Below are positions 36,301-49,069 of a stretch of DNA of 64,000 nucleotides, piece after piece. The notes beneath the pieces were generated by a model. The model worked only from the letters and a program-made list of their open reading frames with translations, made no database searches and had not been told where the DNA came from. How positions within the stretch are numbered: the first letter of the stretch is position 1; the number at the start of each line of letters is the position of its first letter. The position numbers and the translations under genes were made by a program. Location: positions 14,277,585-14,341,584 of the forward strand of contig ML677386.1 of assembly GCA_007922305.1 (NCBI GenBank), given 5' to 3'. The stretch is from Dermatemys mawii (lineage: Eukaryota; Chordata; Testudines; Dermatemydidae).

Positions 36301-36954
36301 TCAAACTGTGTTGCTATGCAGAGTCACTTTACTCACCCACAAGTAGTACTGAGGCACTACGTTTTAAGAAACACATTTCTATTAATGCCTGAGAATATTC
36401 ATGCTCTGCTGCCATGCCTGCCCCAAGCCACTGGATCATATTTATGGATTGATTTTTCAGAGATGCGGAACTGATGCAGAGCCCACTGAAGTCAATGCAA
36501 GCAGTGGGTGCTCAATATCTTATGCTTCTGATTTGACAGTTTTCCTAGGACTCTTGCTTGATATCTGATTAAAAAAGGTACAGATGTCTACTCTGAATGC
36601 TTCCCACTTGCCAAATTATTCAGTGGAAAGACATTGGCAAAATGACTGCCAACTAGAGAAAGACAGTTTGAGATAACAGGTCAAGTTTTCAAATAGGCAT
36701 TTTAAACTGAATGCAAAATAAGTAGACAAACATATTCTAAATGGAAATTTAAGCTGAAGAAAAGTGGGCTTATTATTGCAATTGCCTGTCTATGCTCACA
36801 TTTACTTAGTATATGTTATGTTCTGCAGATGTAACTGAGGTATGATAGGCCAAATTCTGCTGAATTTGGCTCTGATTCGGAAAGATATCTTTAGAAAAAA
36901 AATCTGCAAAAGAAAATTGCTGCCTGAATTCTCAAAGACAATGCAAAAAGAGAT

Positions 36955-37515
36955 ACTTTTTTTGCCTTCTCTTCCATTTCATAAAGAAACCCTGATAGCT
37001 GAAGTTTTCTGGGAAGCAGTGGGGGCAAAAGACCTATCTGGCTTCAAGATTAAGCTCGATAAATTTATGGAGGACATGGTGTGATGGGATAATATAACTC
37101 TAGCAATTACTTGATCTTTGACTATCCATGGTAGATGGGCCCAGTGGCCTGTGATGGGATGGGATCTGAGTTACTACAGAGAATTCTTTCCTGGGTGTCT
37201 GGCTGGTAAGTCTTGCCCACATGCCCAGGGTTCAGCTGATTACCATATTTGGGGTCGGGAAGGAATTTTCCTCCAGGAAAAGAGTGGCAGATGCCCTGGA
37301 GGTTTTTTGCCTTCCTCTGTAGCGTGGGGCATGGATCACTTACTGGAGGATTCTCTGCACCTTGAAGTCTTTAAACCATGATTGGAGAACTTCAATAGCT
37401 CAGACATAGGTGAGAGGTTTATTGCAAGAATGGGTGGGTGAGATTCTGTGGCCTGTGCTGTATAGGAGGTCAGACTAGATGATCATAATGGTCCCTTCTG
37501 ATCTTAGAGACTATG
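36955..37515 (+). mobile_element. CR1 3' end
   Basis: Encodes the last piece of CR1 ORF2-linked sequence (S-G-F-K-I-K-L-D-K-F-M-E-D-M, about 37,038-37,078). The 3' UTR follows with AGGAATTTTCCTCCAGG, and the terminal phrase is GTCAGACTAGATGATCATAATGGTCCCTTCTGATCTTAG. The open frames at 36,842-37,381 are LINE remnants. 5'-truncated. Confidence 0.85.
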
Positions 37516-38514
37516 AGTCTTCTTACTTTGTTTTGTCCAAAATGTATCAGCTAATTGCCTCATTTATACCATAGAATGGGAACACATTACCTGACCCTTA
37601 GTCAATTTCAGGATCCAGTACATTACCACTCTCACAAATTTAAAGAATTTGCCCCTCTCTCACCCTGCACCACCACCTCCCTTTCTGAAATTATATTTGT
37701 AATCCAGCCCATTCCACATTTTTTTTGTCTACCACTGTTTCCAACTGGTTTCTTCACATTCAAAGGCACGTATCTGTCTCCTTTTGTCCTCATCTCATTT
37801 GATCTATTTGAAGGTTCCTTGATAGCTCACATCCATCTCTTCTCCTGAACTACAGCTCCTAACTCTAGAACAAAAATGAAATCCCCTCCAACTCTCACTT
37901 TTCCTGTGCTCAATCCATTCTATAATTTCACCCAATTCTATTCACCTTTCTCCTGAAACATTTCTTATTACCTCCTTCTCCTCTAAGAACAATTATTTGT
38001 TTTATTTACATAGACTGTAATTGTCTGTGAACCTTGGAAATTTTCTCTGCCTTTCATCTTTCTTATAGATCACATTTAAACAAGAGAATGTGGGAGAATG
38101 AAATTCCTCAAATTCCCAACAGCTGTGAGTCACTAAACCCACGAAAGGAACTGACAAGCCTCATGAGAATTGATCCCATATACATATGGATTAACATTAA
38201 TTAGATTTGGCCAAATTGAGATGAACCATGATCTGTCTATGAACATAAATAGCCTCAGTATTTCATAAACTTTCAATGACACAGAAGTGTTTTTAATTTG
38301 ACAGAAGAACCTCTATTAATCTAGTAAATTAAGTTTTAAATAAGAGGGGAGTTGCGCATGTAACATTTTAATTTGCAAAATAAATTGTTTTATCAGAGTA
38401 CAAGTAGATAGTATGTTCAACCATTAGTGTGCTCACTTACTCTAGAGCAACAATATAAAGCAAAGCCAGCTTTCTAAATAGCGAGATCATAATTTTAATA
38501 GCCACATGAACAAG
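37516..38514. other. Unannotated intron
   Basis: No gene recognised. A C/T-rich stretch at about 37,620-37,990 produces an open frame without family resemblance. Confidence 0.45.
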
Positions 38515-38524
38515 TCATAAGACA

Positions 38525-39004
38525 GGTTTCAGAGGGGTAGCCATGTTAGTCTGTATCAGCAAAAACAATAAGGAGTACTTGTGGCACCTTAGAAACTCAC
38601 ACATGTATTTGGGCATAAGCTTTTGTGGGCTAAACCTGACTTCAACAGATGCATGGAGTGAAAAATACAGTAAGCAGTATATATACCACAGCACGTGAAA
38701 GATGGGAGTTGCCTTACCAAGTGAGGGGTCAGTGCTAAGGAGGCTAATTCAGTTAAGGTGGAAGTGGCCTATTCTCAACAGTTGACAAGAAGGGGTGAAT
38801 ATCAAGAGAGGGAAAATTACTTTTGTAGTGCTAACGAGGCCAATGCAATCAAGGAGGATGTCACCCATTTCCAACAGTTGACAAGAAAGTGTGAGTGTCA
38901 GCACAAGGAAAATTACTTTTTGTAGTGACCCATCCACACCCAGTCTTTATTTGGGCCTAATTTGGTAGTGTCCAGTTCTGCAGAACTGGATCTATTTTGC
39001 AAAT
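38525..39004 (-). mobile_element. Truncated Penelope-like element ending in a fold-back junction
   Basis: The plus strand reads as the reverse complement of a Penelope tail (GTTAGTCTGTATCAGC, AGTACTTGTGGCACCTTAG) and C-terminus, up to about 38,985. There it switches to the sense strand (CTGCAGAACTGG...TTTTGCAAA, 38,979-39,003). The switch forms a perfect 20-bp palindrome at 38,971-38,990. The flanks TCATAAGACA (38,515-38,524) and TCATAAGAGA (39,005-39,014) form a 10-bp target duplication with one change. An ~95-bp segment with ACAGTTGACAAGAA...GGAAAATTACTTTT occurs twice, at 38,778 and 38,873. Confidence 0.82.
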
Positions 39005-39014
39005 TCATAAGAGA

Positions 39015-39539
39015 GGAACTCTATCCAATACAGAGAGGATGCAGAACTACTCAAACTCCATCAACAATCTAAAATACTGCAAAGGATTCACACCTTTACT
39101 CATGCACCAAGTCCTGTTGAACTCAGTGGAACTTTGCACGGGAGAAACTTTCCAGCATGACTGGGTCCCACTGTATATAATGTTAAAATCAATACAATCA
39201 GTTAAATGAAAGCTGAGGACTTACACGTTTATAAGTGACTAGGATTTCTGAGTGCCTAACTTGAGATATTTTAAAGGATCCTGATTTTCAGAGGTTGAAT
39301 GCTCAGCACTTTCTCAAAATTAGGACCTTCTTAGACGTCTCAGTTTGAGCTTCCAAAAAGTGGGCATCAAGTCACCTTCAAAATGGAGGCCAAGATATTT
39401 TATCTGTATCCCAGATAAAAGTCTAATTCCTGTATCAGTAGCAGGGTTCACATCACTTCTCTGTAGCACTGCTCTAGGAATTGGCCTGAAATATATTTTT
39501 GGAGATCTTTTTTGAAGGATGAAAAGGTGTAAACCATGA
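39015..39539. other. Intron with old repeat debris
   Basis: 39,040-39,180 carries a diverged copy of an old dispersed repeat (GTTGAACTCAGTGGAACTTTG), and 39,235-39,330 a phrase of the 'GATTTTCAGAGGTTGAATGCTCAGCAC' type, also repeat-like. No gene. Confidence 0.45.
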
Positions 39540-40507
39540 GGTGGCAAAGTTTGCAGATGATACTAAACTGCTCAAGATAGTTAACACCAGAGCAGACTGT
39601 GAAGAACTTCAAAAAGATCTCACCAAACTAAGTGATTGGGCAACAAAATGGCAAATGAAATTTAAAGTAATGCACATTACAAAAAATAACCTCAACTATA
39701 TATACACAATATGATGGGGGATAATTTAGCCAAAACTAATCAGGAAAAAGATCTTGGCATCATCGTGAATAGTTCTCTGAAGACATCCACGCAGTGTGCA
39801 GAGACAGTCAAAAAAGCAAACAGGATGTTAGGAATCATTAAAAAAGGGATAGAGAATAAAATGGAGAATATCTTATTGCCCTTATATAAATCCACGGTGC
39901 ACCCACATCTTGAATATTGCTTACAGATGTGGTCTTCTCATCTCAAAAAAGATATACTGGCATTAGAAAAGGTTCAGAGAAGGGCAACTAAAATGATTAG
40001 GAGTCTGGGACAGGTCCCATATGAGGAGAGATTAAAGAGGCTAGGACTTTTCAGCTTGGGAAAGAGGAGACTAAGGGAGAATATGATAGAGGTATATAAA
40101 ATTATGAGTGCTGTGGGGAAAGTGGATAAGGAAAAGTTACTTACTTGTTCCCATAATAAAAGAACTAGAGGCCACCAAATGAAATGAAGGGTCAGCAGGT
40201 TTAAAACAAATAAAAGGAAGTTCTTCTTCACATAGCACACAGTCAACCTGTGGAACTTCTTGCCTGTGGAGGTTGTGAAGCCTAGGACTATAAACGGGTT
40301 TGAAAGAGAACTAGATAAATTCATGGAAGTTAAGTCCATTAATAACTATTAGCCAGGATGGGTAAGGGATGGTGTCCTTAGCCTCTGTTTGTCAGAGGAT
40401 TGAGATGGTTCACGCACTCTGGGGCACCTGGCATTGGCCACTGTTGGTAGACAGGATACTGAGCTGGATGGACCTTTGGTCTCACACAGTATGGCCATTC
40501 TTATGTG
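39540..40507 (+). mobile_element. 5'-truncated CR1 LINE, well preserved 3' part
   Basis: Starts at the RT catalytic region: V-A-K-F-A-D-D-T, with F-A-D-D at 39,550-39,561. An open stretch of 158 codons (39,711-40,187) follows, with K-D-L-G-I-I-V and E-E-R-L-K-R-L-G-L-F-S-L-G-K. The 3' UTR ends ACCTTTGGTCTCACACAGTATGGCCATTCTTATGT. It joins non-repeat sequence at the F-A-D-D motif, typical of 5' truncation. There is a frameshift between the first motif and the long open stretch. Not functional. Confidence 0.93.
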
Positions 40508-41529
40508 TCAAGACAAGACATCATCTATCTTACACACATTGCCTATAGCTAAATCTTTGTCATGAAAATATTGTACACCCTTAGCTAACACAAAGCATAA
40601 AGTGAAATGACATTGTAGAGTAGATGTTAACATATTCTATAAAGGAATAAAAAAGCATTTATTTTTGGAGTTAACTTGGTAATGAAGGAACAAATGCAAT
40701 GTCTCAACCTCATTTCATTTCTAGTTTAAGGTTAATTATTTTATTGTCACTGTTCTTCATCAGCGGAACAGTACTGGGTGAATAATGGTAGGTGTGCCTG
40801 CCTTTATTTAAAGGGAAACTAAATTATTTTTTTTTTACAGTTTGTATAATATTTTCATAGGCTTCTAAAATTGTACGAATTGCCAATTGTATCAATTACC
40901 AATTGCCAATTACTTTATTGATAATTGTCACATTGTCATTAACTTTGATAGACAAAAGTTATTAGGGAAGCGTCCTTCTTGCTTGTTTGACAGGGGACTG
41001 ATTCTCAGAGGCACAGGATGCCTGCCTCTTCCATTAATTTTAGGGGGAGCCGCAAGGGCTCATAGCTGCTCAGGATCTGGCCCATAGTCTATAGCAAAGG
41101 AAATACCACCGAACATTCTAATGCATGACAAAGACTGGAGATACTCACAATGGCTTTAATGTCAGTTCTGTTTATTAAAAATTGGTTTATTATGGGCAAT
41201 TACCTACATTTTATATACATCATTTACTAGTAAATAACAGAATGATGGTGAAAGTCTGCAGCATCTCTTTTGAATTTTTTTGGGGTGAAATTTGCCTTTC
41301 TGCAGAGGTCCCATTGAGGACTATAAATCCCCTAAGACTTTTAAGACACTGAAATCCTGCTTAAGACCTATTTTGGCCTCAAAATAGGATTTTAGGGGTT
41401 CATAGACCTTTTGTGGGTCTTCTGCAGAGCAGTGAATGTCATTCTTGTTGATTAATACTTCCTTTGTTGCACTGATCGTAATCTTGCAAGTGGTCTGCAT
41501 TCAGAACTCCCACTATATCCAATATATGC
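40508..41529. other. Unannotated intron
   Basis: No gene or confident repeat recognised. Confidence 0.5.
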
Positions 41530-41755
41530 AACTAACCTGGCTTGGATAAAAATTCATGAATATAATATGAACCCTTATGCTTCTAACTGCCTGGGATTGG
41601 GAAGAAATTTGCCCAATAGGGATATTATTGCAAAGTTGTCCATTTTGAGAGTTTTAGACCTTCCTCTGAACAATCTGCTACTGGCCAATTCTGGAGACGG
41701 ATTAGTGCATTAGATGGACCACTGGTCTGATCTGGTATTGCCATTCTTCTGTTCC
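41530..41755 (+). repeat. CR1 3'-end fragment, diverged
   Basis: TTGGGAAGAAATTTGCCC and the terminal phrase TTAGATGGACCACTGGTCTGATCTGGTATTGCCATTCTTCTGTT match CR1 3' ends. Old and diverged. Confidence 0.7.
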
Positions 41756-43261
41756 AAGAGGCAGCTGAAAGCAGAGCGCTCAATGGATGAGGCCCTGAAT
41801 GCTATGTAGCAGGAGTAAAATGTCAGCTCTACTTCAGAAACACCAGGAGCATTCATAGTTTAAAAATGACTGGTAAGTAAAAATAATGCTTTGAACATTC
41901 CTGCGGTTCTTTGGTTCTTTTAATGAGCGTTTTCATTTACAGCCATTATAATCAATGGGTTAGTTTCTGGAATAAGTCACTTCTCAGCATGAGAAATAAT
42001 GCTAGAATCTGACTTTTAATTTTTAAAAGTCTAGCTTTGTCGTGGTCTTGAATGCAGAACTCCTATAGGTTTCAACTGAGTGTTTAAAAATATGTAGGTC
42101 CTTAGGAACAAGAATTAACCACTGCACTCTAAGAATTTAAATAATTTTGAAAAAAAATTTCTTGTTAGCTGTCATAGATTGGTGTGATCCAGTTATTTGG
42201 ACTGAGATTTCATCTGTTTGCTCAAATCATGGTGTATGTTCAGCAGAAAATCTCAGCACCCTTCCAGGCCATGCATGGTGATAGAGTCTAATCAGCAGAA
42301 GAGTTAACATATCATGGAAAACCATTAAAAACTCAACACTCCACAACACAGGATTGCTAATTTCCTTTAAAATCATGCCACCCCTAGGCCTTCCTTTGCT
42401 AAGAACAGGAAACTGAGTTGTTTAGCAATAAAGCCCATATGATAACTGGAGGAGCCTAGCACAAAGAAACTCTCCTGGCACATCACCATGTGGCGGGATA
42501 GACAGATCTATTCCTGAGATCTATTCTGATGCCTTGGAGAGTCTCTCTCTCTTCACCCACTCCACCTCCTCTTCCCCCCGCCTCCCTCCAGTCCAAATTG
42601 TTAATTCCAATTCTGACTGTAGAGTTTCTTTTTTAATCTTTATTGTTGCTTTTTCTTAGCTGGAAGGTCACTTTAATAAGGCAGCTAGACATTGTACCTC
42701 CCCATCAACATCAATGGATAGTATCAACAACTCTCTCAGGCTGACTTCGGCCTCAGACCTACTATTAGGCAGTGAAGGGTCCTAACAAACATTTTAGCAT
42801 TCACATGTATTTGTATGGCCATGTGTGTGAACAAATAACTGATTTCCACAAGTCCACTAGATACATACATGAACATATCTTTGAAAGTTTGGCCCACTAT
42901 GAGTTTTAAGAGTCCTGCACAGGTTGCTTGCATGTATTTGAATCTCATCAGTATGGTAGAATTATCACTTTTAAAGTACCTTCTGTTTTGCTGAGATTTT
43001 GTCACCATATGTATTTACAATGTGCATAGCAATGCAATGCTATTTTTATATTCCTGGATCACATTCATATTTGAACTTTGCCTTAATAAACTTTATAAAA
43101 TTAAAGTCAACCTTGAGCTGAGCATCAGCCATTCTTGCACTGGGAATGAACAAGACAACAACAGTGTTTTTAATGGCTGGATTGCTAAATAAGACAGACT
43201 GTAATAATGTTTTTATACATACAAGATTCCTGATAGAAAGAGAATAGATATCCACACTGAC
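41756..43261. other. Intron flanking the 52-bp RGS7 exon
   Basis: No gene or confident repeat recognised. Includes the donor side of the 43,262-43,313 exon. Confidence 0.5.
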
Positions 43262-43313
43262 CATAGTCTGTATTTTCCGGCTCCCAACAATTTGATGGCC
43301 AAAAATAGGGTGT
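43262..43313 (-). CDS. RGS7: RGS7 internal exon: DEP helical extension, 52 bp
   Basis: Minus-strand micro-exon of 52 bp encoding [17 protein letters not shown] plus the first base of the next codon. The acceptor is TATAG, preceded by a long T-rich tract that reads through 43,316-43,345 on the complement. The donor is GTCAGT, a weaker but canonical GT site. The F-W-P-S-N-x-W-E-P motif is a hallmark of the DHEX segment that follows DEP in R7-family RGS proteins and packs against Gbeta5. Phase 0 in and phase 1 out agree with both neighbouring exons. The exon is too short to stand out as an open reading frame. It lies between introns of 8,850 bp (upstream) and 17,573 bp (downstream). Confidence 0.9.
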
Positions 43314-43746
43314 CTATAGAATAAAACAAAATAAAACAAAAAAAGCAGGGAATTCAGGTTAGACAAAGCAAGCATTATACAATTCCTATACTGACACTGT
43401 TTTGTAAAGGTTATTTATGTTTTCTTAGGAAATCCACTGTATTCTAAATCCAGTAATTTTGAAATAGGCATCAAAATGGCAAATTACTTTTGTATGCTTA
43501 TTTATGGTATTTGTGTAGTGTGCCAGAATGACAGATAAGAACAATGAAGTATTAGTATTGCTAAACTATAAACAGGTACAGGGCAGCCCTACTTTCCCCA
43601 GGAACAAGCTCACACCAACCTGAAGAATCAACATTTAGAGGTGAAAAGTTTTTTCACTTTTTATGACTCACTCAATCTTTAATTTTGTAGAACTTGTGAT
43701 TAATATATGTTAAATTTCAAGGCAACTCTCTAGTAGGTATTTATTA

Positions 43747-44060
43747 GAGCCGGTCAAAAACGACAGGCTATTTTCATAAAAATATTCAAAATTTCAAAGT
43801 TGTATTACTGCCGAGGCCTTCAAAATGCAATTCTTTATTTTTTTCATTAAAAATTATCTAAAATGTTATTGACTTTTGTCTTTTATTGCAAACTAAATGA
43901 TTTTTTAAAATTTCAATAACATTTTGTTTATATCATTGTGGAAGATATCTAAGAGTTATTAGTTGTTTTCTTCATAAGAAATGAAGAAAACAATTCATTT
44001 TTGAAAAACACTATATTTCAATGAAAAATCTTGTTTGATGAAAAAATTAGACAGGTCTAG
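43747..44060. mobile_element. AT-rich MITE
   Basis: The left end AGAGCCGGTCAAAAACG and the complement of the right end (AGACCTGTCTAATTTTT) form an imperfect inverted pair over about 314 bp. The interior is A/T-rich with a perfect 13-bp stem and 5-base loop at 43,963-43,993. Located 430 bp upstream, in transcript terms, of the 52-bp RGS7 exon. Confidence 0.5.
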
Positions 44061-46814
44061 TATTTATATACACAGTATATTCATGTGTATACACAAATAT
44101 AAAATTTGAGATGTGATATTAGTATAGTCAAGTGTCAGTATGGGTGTTGGTCTGAGTTTGCATTTGGGGAGAAAGAAGGAAATCTTCTGGGATTTCCCTT
44201 AGTTTTACTGAGTATTTCCAGCCACCATAATCAAAGGCCTCACAACACAATGAATCTATTTAGATGACTTCAGAACCCACCAGTTTTGCCCCATGTGTCA
44301 TCACATTTTCTTTCAAATGAAAGATCTTTTTGCAGAATAATGATGTTTCACCCAATTGAGAAATTTTCATAAAATATTTGTTTTTGAATTTTTCCCCCTG
44401 ATGGAACTAGAAAATGAAAAACGGTGTCTTTTTTTAGGGTGGATTTTTCATTTGTTTGTTTTATTTTTCCTTACTCCACTCTCTCTGTTTTTACTCATCC
44501 TCCCACACCCATGCCTTTTCAGTGGTACAATGGAAAACAACAATAGAAAAGGTTGCAAAAGAGAAAAAGACGAAAAGTGAAAAGTGAAAAAGCAAAATGA
44601 AAAAATGCAAAACAAAAAAGGTCAAAACTAAAAATGTCTGATTAAAATGTTCATGAAATAGTGCTAATAGATGTAAAATCATTCCACCTGCAGAATTAAA
44701 ATTACTTTGAAATATTTTGCAAGAATATATTTTCCAGTTGTCTGTCATTGCTAATGAGTTAGTATTCTCAGTTCTAGAGCTCTGATGATAATTTACATTA
44801 CAACTCATTGCATAAACTGAGGTTCATTTTGCCAGACTCCAACGATTAAATGTTAATCTTAAGTGATGGCAGCCCCCTCTGGGGAGAGACTCAGAGAGCC
44901 TTTATCATAGCACTCCCATACATGGTGGTAAACAGCCATGCCCTCCCACCCCAAAATCCATACACAACTCTATACCTAAACTGGCAGAAGTGTATGCTAA
45001 ATCTTCTTTTTTAAAAAAGATGCAGCAGTGTCCACTAATAAATATGTTATCTGAAAGTACTTGGCACCATCATGCCTGCTTTATCCATACATAGACATAC
45101 TGATTCCAGGCATGGCACACACCTTCCCAGTCCCTGAGTCTGCATGGCTATAAATGCAGGAGTTTGATTTTAGCCCTAGAGCTGTACTAAAACAAGCTAG
45201 CACTGATATCACCCGGAGTCTTGGACAGCAATCCCTTGAGGGGAACTGGAAATGTATAAGCCATATGATGCAGCTTCTCTCTCTCAGCCAAAGAGTTCTT
45301 CCAGACAGAGCAATAACATTGTCCTTTTCTTACATTGATGCTATAGGTCTTAGTCTTATTTCAAACATGTGACATGCCTCATTGCATCTATGCAGTTCAA
45401 GTATTTAGTTTATATCCTTCTACTTCCTCTCCCAATCTTTCCCAGCATTTAAGGACTGGGTAAAATAGTGGCCATGAAGAATCTCCTGGAGATGAGGAAA
45501 AGTATGAACCCTAAAGACTTTGGAAAAGGGTTTAACTTTTCCAAAGAAGAAAGAACAGAAGTGGGAGGGGGGACAGGCCTACAGACATAAGGCCTACAGA
45601 CATAAGAAACAAAAGATCCAGGGCTTATTGTAGAGTGAGGTGTATGTAAGTGAGGTGTGGGATTCAGAGTGAGTGACTGTGTGTGTGTGTGTGTGTGTAG
45701 AAGGAAGGAGAGATTAGATGGTCACTTCTCAGTTGGCTAAGTACCTCCCAGAGCTATACAAAATCTCTACCTATGTTCATGATTTCCTCTGTGCATGAAC
45801 TGTGGTTTGCAAATGCATGTGACTGCCAAACTAGGCACAGTTTGAGTGGGTGGTGGAGTTTTGATCTAATTATTTTTCACAGCTCAACCATCAACAGTAG
45901 TAGAATTATATGTCATCTACCTCACAATACAGATACCTTAAGGTACCTTTAACGTGTGTAACCTAAGGTACACACATTTAAAAAACCCTGAAAGCCCCAT
46001 GACATGTACTATAATTTTTAGGCAATTGAAAGCTTTGCTTGGGAGATTTTTGGAGGTGTTGCAGAACAAGCATTTTTTACCATAACCATTTTTATAGAGA
46101 AGATTATCAAACATTAACTTTTTTGGGTGGAATGTTGAAAACCTAAAGGAACTATCAGTAGTTAACAATTTAATTTTGCCCGTGGAGTGGCTATTCAGTG
46201 GTTTGCCATGAATGAGTGGTAACATTCCCTATTTGCTACTTTGCCGTGACATCCTATTTATAGCTGGAAAGAAGGTGGGTAGAGGAATAGTTTTGGGAAA
46301 ATCAAATAGTGTTTACCAGCCCAGGCAGAAATAATGCTGCCAATTTACATCACTACAATTTTAAAGCATTTGGTCTACTTTAGTCTGTAGTTGGGCATTC
46401 CTACCCAGGCAGGTCTATTCCATCCTGTGGCTGGAGAAATAAGGTCATATCTAGCACCATAAATATTTTCACAGACCCAAATTCCTTGGTTTGTATAGAA
46501 CAGATTGTATCTACAAAGTCATTACAAGCTTATAAAAAGAGAAAAATGACTCTAGGTAAGCAATTTTATATTGTCCAGTCTAGATTATATTTTTACATTA
46601 CTTTCTAAATTTAACCACAGCAATCTATATCCAGGCCCCTTCTGCTAATAAAAATGTATCAAACCAACTCCTGTAATACAAGTATATATCCCCCTATTAC
46701 ATTTACTTGCATTGGTATTTTGCTAAACAAAGAACAGTTCTATCTTGGCTCTTTCATAAAACAAATCATCATCCTCATCATCCTAGTATTTTAACTATTG
46801 AATAGGCACTTGCT
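44061..46814. other. Unannotated intron with (TG)n
   Basis: No gene recognised. It contains a (GT)n microsatellite at about 45,679-45,708 and a 15-bp tandem duplicate GGCCTACAGACATAA near 45,577-45,606. The open frames at 44,356-44,808 overlap in A-rich sequence and show no family motif. Confidence 0.5.
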
Positions 46815-46940
46815 AATTTTAGGGTTGCCAACCCTGCAGGATTGTCCTGGAATCACCAGGAATTAAAGATTAATCTTTAATTAAAGATTATTTCATGTGA
46901 TGAAATCTCCAGGAATTCATCCAAAGTTGGCAACTCTAGT
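46815..46940. mobile_element. Small MITE with inner palindromes
   Basis: Left end TTAGGGTTGCCAACCCTGCAGG; complement of right end TAGAGTTGCCAACTTTGGATG. The inner GTCCTGGAA/TCCAGGAATT arms are also inverted. The centre (46,861-46,890) is a chain of alternating inverted decamers. Non-coding. Confidence 0.6.
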
Positions 46941-47334
46941 TGCTATTTCAAAAACTTTGATTCAAACACATCTTTTTATGAAGCACTGTTAGTTTGTATG
47001 GTTTAAACTGTATTTTTAAAGGAGAAATCCTATAGTTTACTTTAATGCCTTCCTTTGAATAGTTATAAGGGAAAGGTCTGTTGACAAGGGAACAGTTTAG
47101 TCTAACTAATGTATATAGTGAGGAATATTCATGTCCATATATTGCCATTCCTTTTGCTCCATATATTGTCATTCCTCTTCAGACAACTGCTAGGGACTGT
47201 TATGAACTCTAGAAATGGGGATCTATAATCTTAAAGTATCATCAAATAAAACGCAATTGATTATATACATATTAAAATGCCTCATGTTCTCTAACATCTT
47301 CATAGGAGGAACTCAAACATTTTCCAATGGTAGG

Positions 47335-47435
47335 TAAGTCTTGTTATCCCCATTTTAAAGATAAGGAAACTGAGGCCAAGGGAGGCTTAGTGGTTTGCCC
47401 AAGATAAAGGAAGTCAGTGACAGAAATGAGTATGA
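47335..47435 (-). repeat. MIR/CORE-type SINE, antisense
   Basis: ATCCCCATTTTAAAGATAAG, GAAACTGAGGCCAAGGGAGG and TGGTTTGCCCAAG are the reverse complement of the MIR core in correct order. Confidence 0.8.
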
Positions 47436-49069
47436 AAACCAAGGGTGAAGCCCCGGCCTGACTGAAATCAATGGGATTTTTGGCACTGACCTCAACAGAA
47501 TCAGGATTTCACACCAAGGATCTGATTCTAATTCTCATTCTCCCACTTGACTCATCAGACCACATTACATTCACTGTATGCATCTCATGTAATAAATGGA
47601 AACCTTAACCAATCATTTCCTTCTTACACATAAATGTCTAATTTTGTTTTATTTATCTGTTGTTGTAAGACTTGGTGATTTAAATATAATTTAAGAACTC
47701 TGACTTTATGACATTTGCAGGAAATACATTCATCTCCAAAATATAAGCTGTACATTATACATTGATCTGACCAACAGACAGGGGTGGGATTATCACAAAG
47801 ATACAGTGTTCTTGGTCTTTCCCTTGGTCTTTCCTGAGCAACAAAGCACAAAAGTTATATCCTGGATTTCCTATAGATGCACCTCTGGATAGCTGATATC
47901 AGGCTGATCAGACATGCCATAAGGACATTGGGTGGTAGGGTGAGTTCCTTCTAAGCATGACAAAAATGAATACATACTCAGTATCATTACACTTGTATAA
48001 ATGCTGCTGCACATAACACAAAACCTAATCTCCCAGAATAAAGTGATTTTAAAAGCAATGCAAGTGAAAACATCTGAGTATTACTTGTGTTATATGAAAA
48101 AGTAGAGAGACCGCAAATATATTTAAAATATCTACAACATGGAAACATTGAACTCCATCCCATTCAACTGATATTATTATATGTATTCCATGTACAAAGA
48201 GAGACTTTATTAATGCAGTACTTTAAATTCTCTATCTTAACACCTACTAAATTACTAGAACCATTCCATGCAGTAAGTAGCAAGTCTGACTCAGTTTAGC
48301 TTGTTAAAACCATAGCCTTCGGTGGTGATAAACAATAGGAATAGATGAATATCTGACACCACAGATGTAAACTTACTAATGCCTGTCAACACTGCTGTTT
48401 TGAAAATCTTTGTAGTTTAAGTGTATTTTATTGCATATGTTCATTAATTTTAACAACTGTATTGCAGAAGGAAATTATACTGTTTTTTAATCTGTTTTTT
48501 TGACATCTTGTGTTTCCTGCAGACATCCGGTTTTGCTTTGGCATTGGGTAGCGTAGTTCATGGTCCTTTGAATCATCAAGGGCCTTTAATTCCTTCAAAC
48601 CAGGAATGATGGAGGCATAAGTAGGCATGCCCAGGGGAGAGACGACCTGGTCTTCTTCATGTTAATCACAAGGCTGACTGGAGCCAGAACATGGGTGTAA
48701 AGTTAACTCTGCTTTTGCAATCTACATGTGTGCCCTTTGAGAAGCTGCTTATAACATCTTCCCATAGTATAGCCATAAATCTTTATTAGGGAGCCATTTT
48801 GCCATTAATTAGAGTAGTAACAACATTATCTCTAAGAAGTTAGAGACTAAAATCAAGGTTTTCTATATATTATGTAATGTTGTATAAAGTTTTAGGCAGA
48901 TATATCTGTACAAAAAAGCCATAGGGAAAAATACGTTAAATATTCCATAAACATTCAACTTGCAACCTCACATGTTGCATGATGAAAATCATCCACTAGG
49001 ATGAAAACTCCAAAGGAAGAGATATTCATATTTTATTACAAGATACCACTCTTATTCTAGTACTATCCA
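47436..49069. other. Unannotated intron
   Basis: No gene recognised. 47,455-47,540 is an old dispersed-repeat piece (ATCAATGGGATTTTTGGCAC). Confidence 0.5.
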
